The notes below the pieces were generated by a model, which was given only the letters and a program-made list of their open reading frames with translations, was not told where the DNA came from and did no database searches. The translations under genes and the position numbers were made by a program. From an uncultured Eubacteriales bacterium (GTDB lineage: Bacteria > Bacillota > Clostridia > Oscillospirales > Oscillospiraceae), in assembly GCA_958427375.1 (NCBI GenBank), contig CAUABY010000158.1, forward strand, positions 1 to 5,148: a DNA stretch of 5,148 nt, given 5' to 3'. Positions 5,033 through 5,148 of the stretch are shown here, one piece after another (position 1 is the stretch's first letter; every line of letters starts with the position of its first letter).

Positions 5033-5061
5033 TCGACAGGGGCGGCGCTTGGATATATAAT
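5033..5061 (+). promoter_or_regulatory. Sigma-A promoter for the right-edge gene
   Basis: TCGACA (5033-5038, five of six consensus bases) and a perfect TATAAT (5056-5061) are separated by exactly 17 bp. Transcription should start near 5067, about 25 bases before the ATG. A second TATAAT at 5020-5025 lacks a -35 box. The promoter points away from the proC promoter. Confidence 0.7.
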
Positions 5062-5091
5062 AAGCGCAAACTAAGAAAGAGAGGCCAAGCC

Positions 5092-5148
5092 ATGAAACAC
5101 TGCATCATCTCCAAGTTCAGCGACACCGTGACCGACAAAGCCGCGCTC
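5092..5148 (+). CDS. 5' end of a gene, possibly a Dabb (stress-responsive A/B barrel) protein
   Basis: Nineteen codons are visible before the window ends, reading MKHCIISKFSDTVTDKAAL. GAGAGG (5079-5084) lies 7 bases before the ATG and a good promoter precedes it, so I take this to be a real gene. The pattern of an N-terminal M-K-H followed by a hydrophobic strand and then K-F-x-D resembles the start of Dabb-domain proteins (typical start MVKHIVLFKF), small dimeric ferredoxin-like barrels often annotated as stress-responsive. With so few residues this family call is tentative. It is divergent from proC. Confidence 0.6.
   Translation, partial: MKHCIISKFSDTVTDKAAL

Noticed and set aside
3884..5074. 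A 396-codon open frame on the plus strand, the longest in the window
   Set aside because: It runs antisense across proC, whose motifs and length are unmistakable on the minus strand. Its own translation is rich in Arg, Ala and His with no recognisable domain, and no ribosome binding site supports it. Such frames are common opposite GC-rich genes.
1..5148. Mobile element, phage or new defence system
   Set aside because: There is no transposase, integrase, terminal repeat or toxin-antitoxin pair. CPBP proteins have been called Abi homologues, but here the gene sits with housekeeping-type neighbours and shows no sign of transfer.

Overview
The window looks like a chromosomal segment from a Gram-positive anaerobe of the Bacillota, most likely Clostridia of the Oscillospiraceae/Ruminococcaceae kind. 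This is inferred from strong AGGAGG-type ribosome binding sites, sigma-A promoters, GC-rich genes separated by AT-rich spacers, and a gene set typical of that phylum: a UPF0340 protein, an ECF-type vitamin S component and a CPBP membrane protease. No phage, insertion sequence, CRISPR array, tRNA or rRNA gene is visible.

Layout. Bases 1-294 are AT-rich and non-coding apart from a possible gene fragment at the extreme left edge. They carry a near-consensus extended -10 promoter for a 134-residue protein of unknown function (295-699). A perfect 14-bp terminator hairpin follows, and only 30 bases later a ZIP-family metal transporter begins (823-1578). A second, bidirectional terminator (1593-1626) closes that gene and faces the end of a convergent minus-strand cluster.

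The minus-strand cluster, read right to left, holds proC (pyrroline-5-carboxylate reductase, last step of proline synthesis, 4088-4888), an ECF transporter S component (3393-3914), a UPF0340/DUF436 protein (2756-3307) and a CPBP intramembrane protease homologue (1806-2738). The last three are probably one transcript. A candidate promoter lies in front of the S component, with a perfect 26-bp inverted repeat over its -35 box that looks like an operator. Between proC and that promoter sits a short 12-bp tandem repeat resembling the proC stop region.

At the right edge a plus-strand gene (5092 onwards) starts divergently from proC behind a good sigma-A promoter. Only 19 residues are visible and they resemble the start of a Dabb (stress-responsive A/B barrel) protein.

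The identified genes serve ordinary metabolism: metal uptake, vitamin uptake and proline synthesis. I see no clear new defence or mobile system. The points most worth a second look are the operator-like repeat before the S component, the terminator directly in front of the ZIP gene with no room for a promoter after it, and the unexplained left-edge element.
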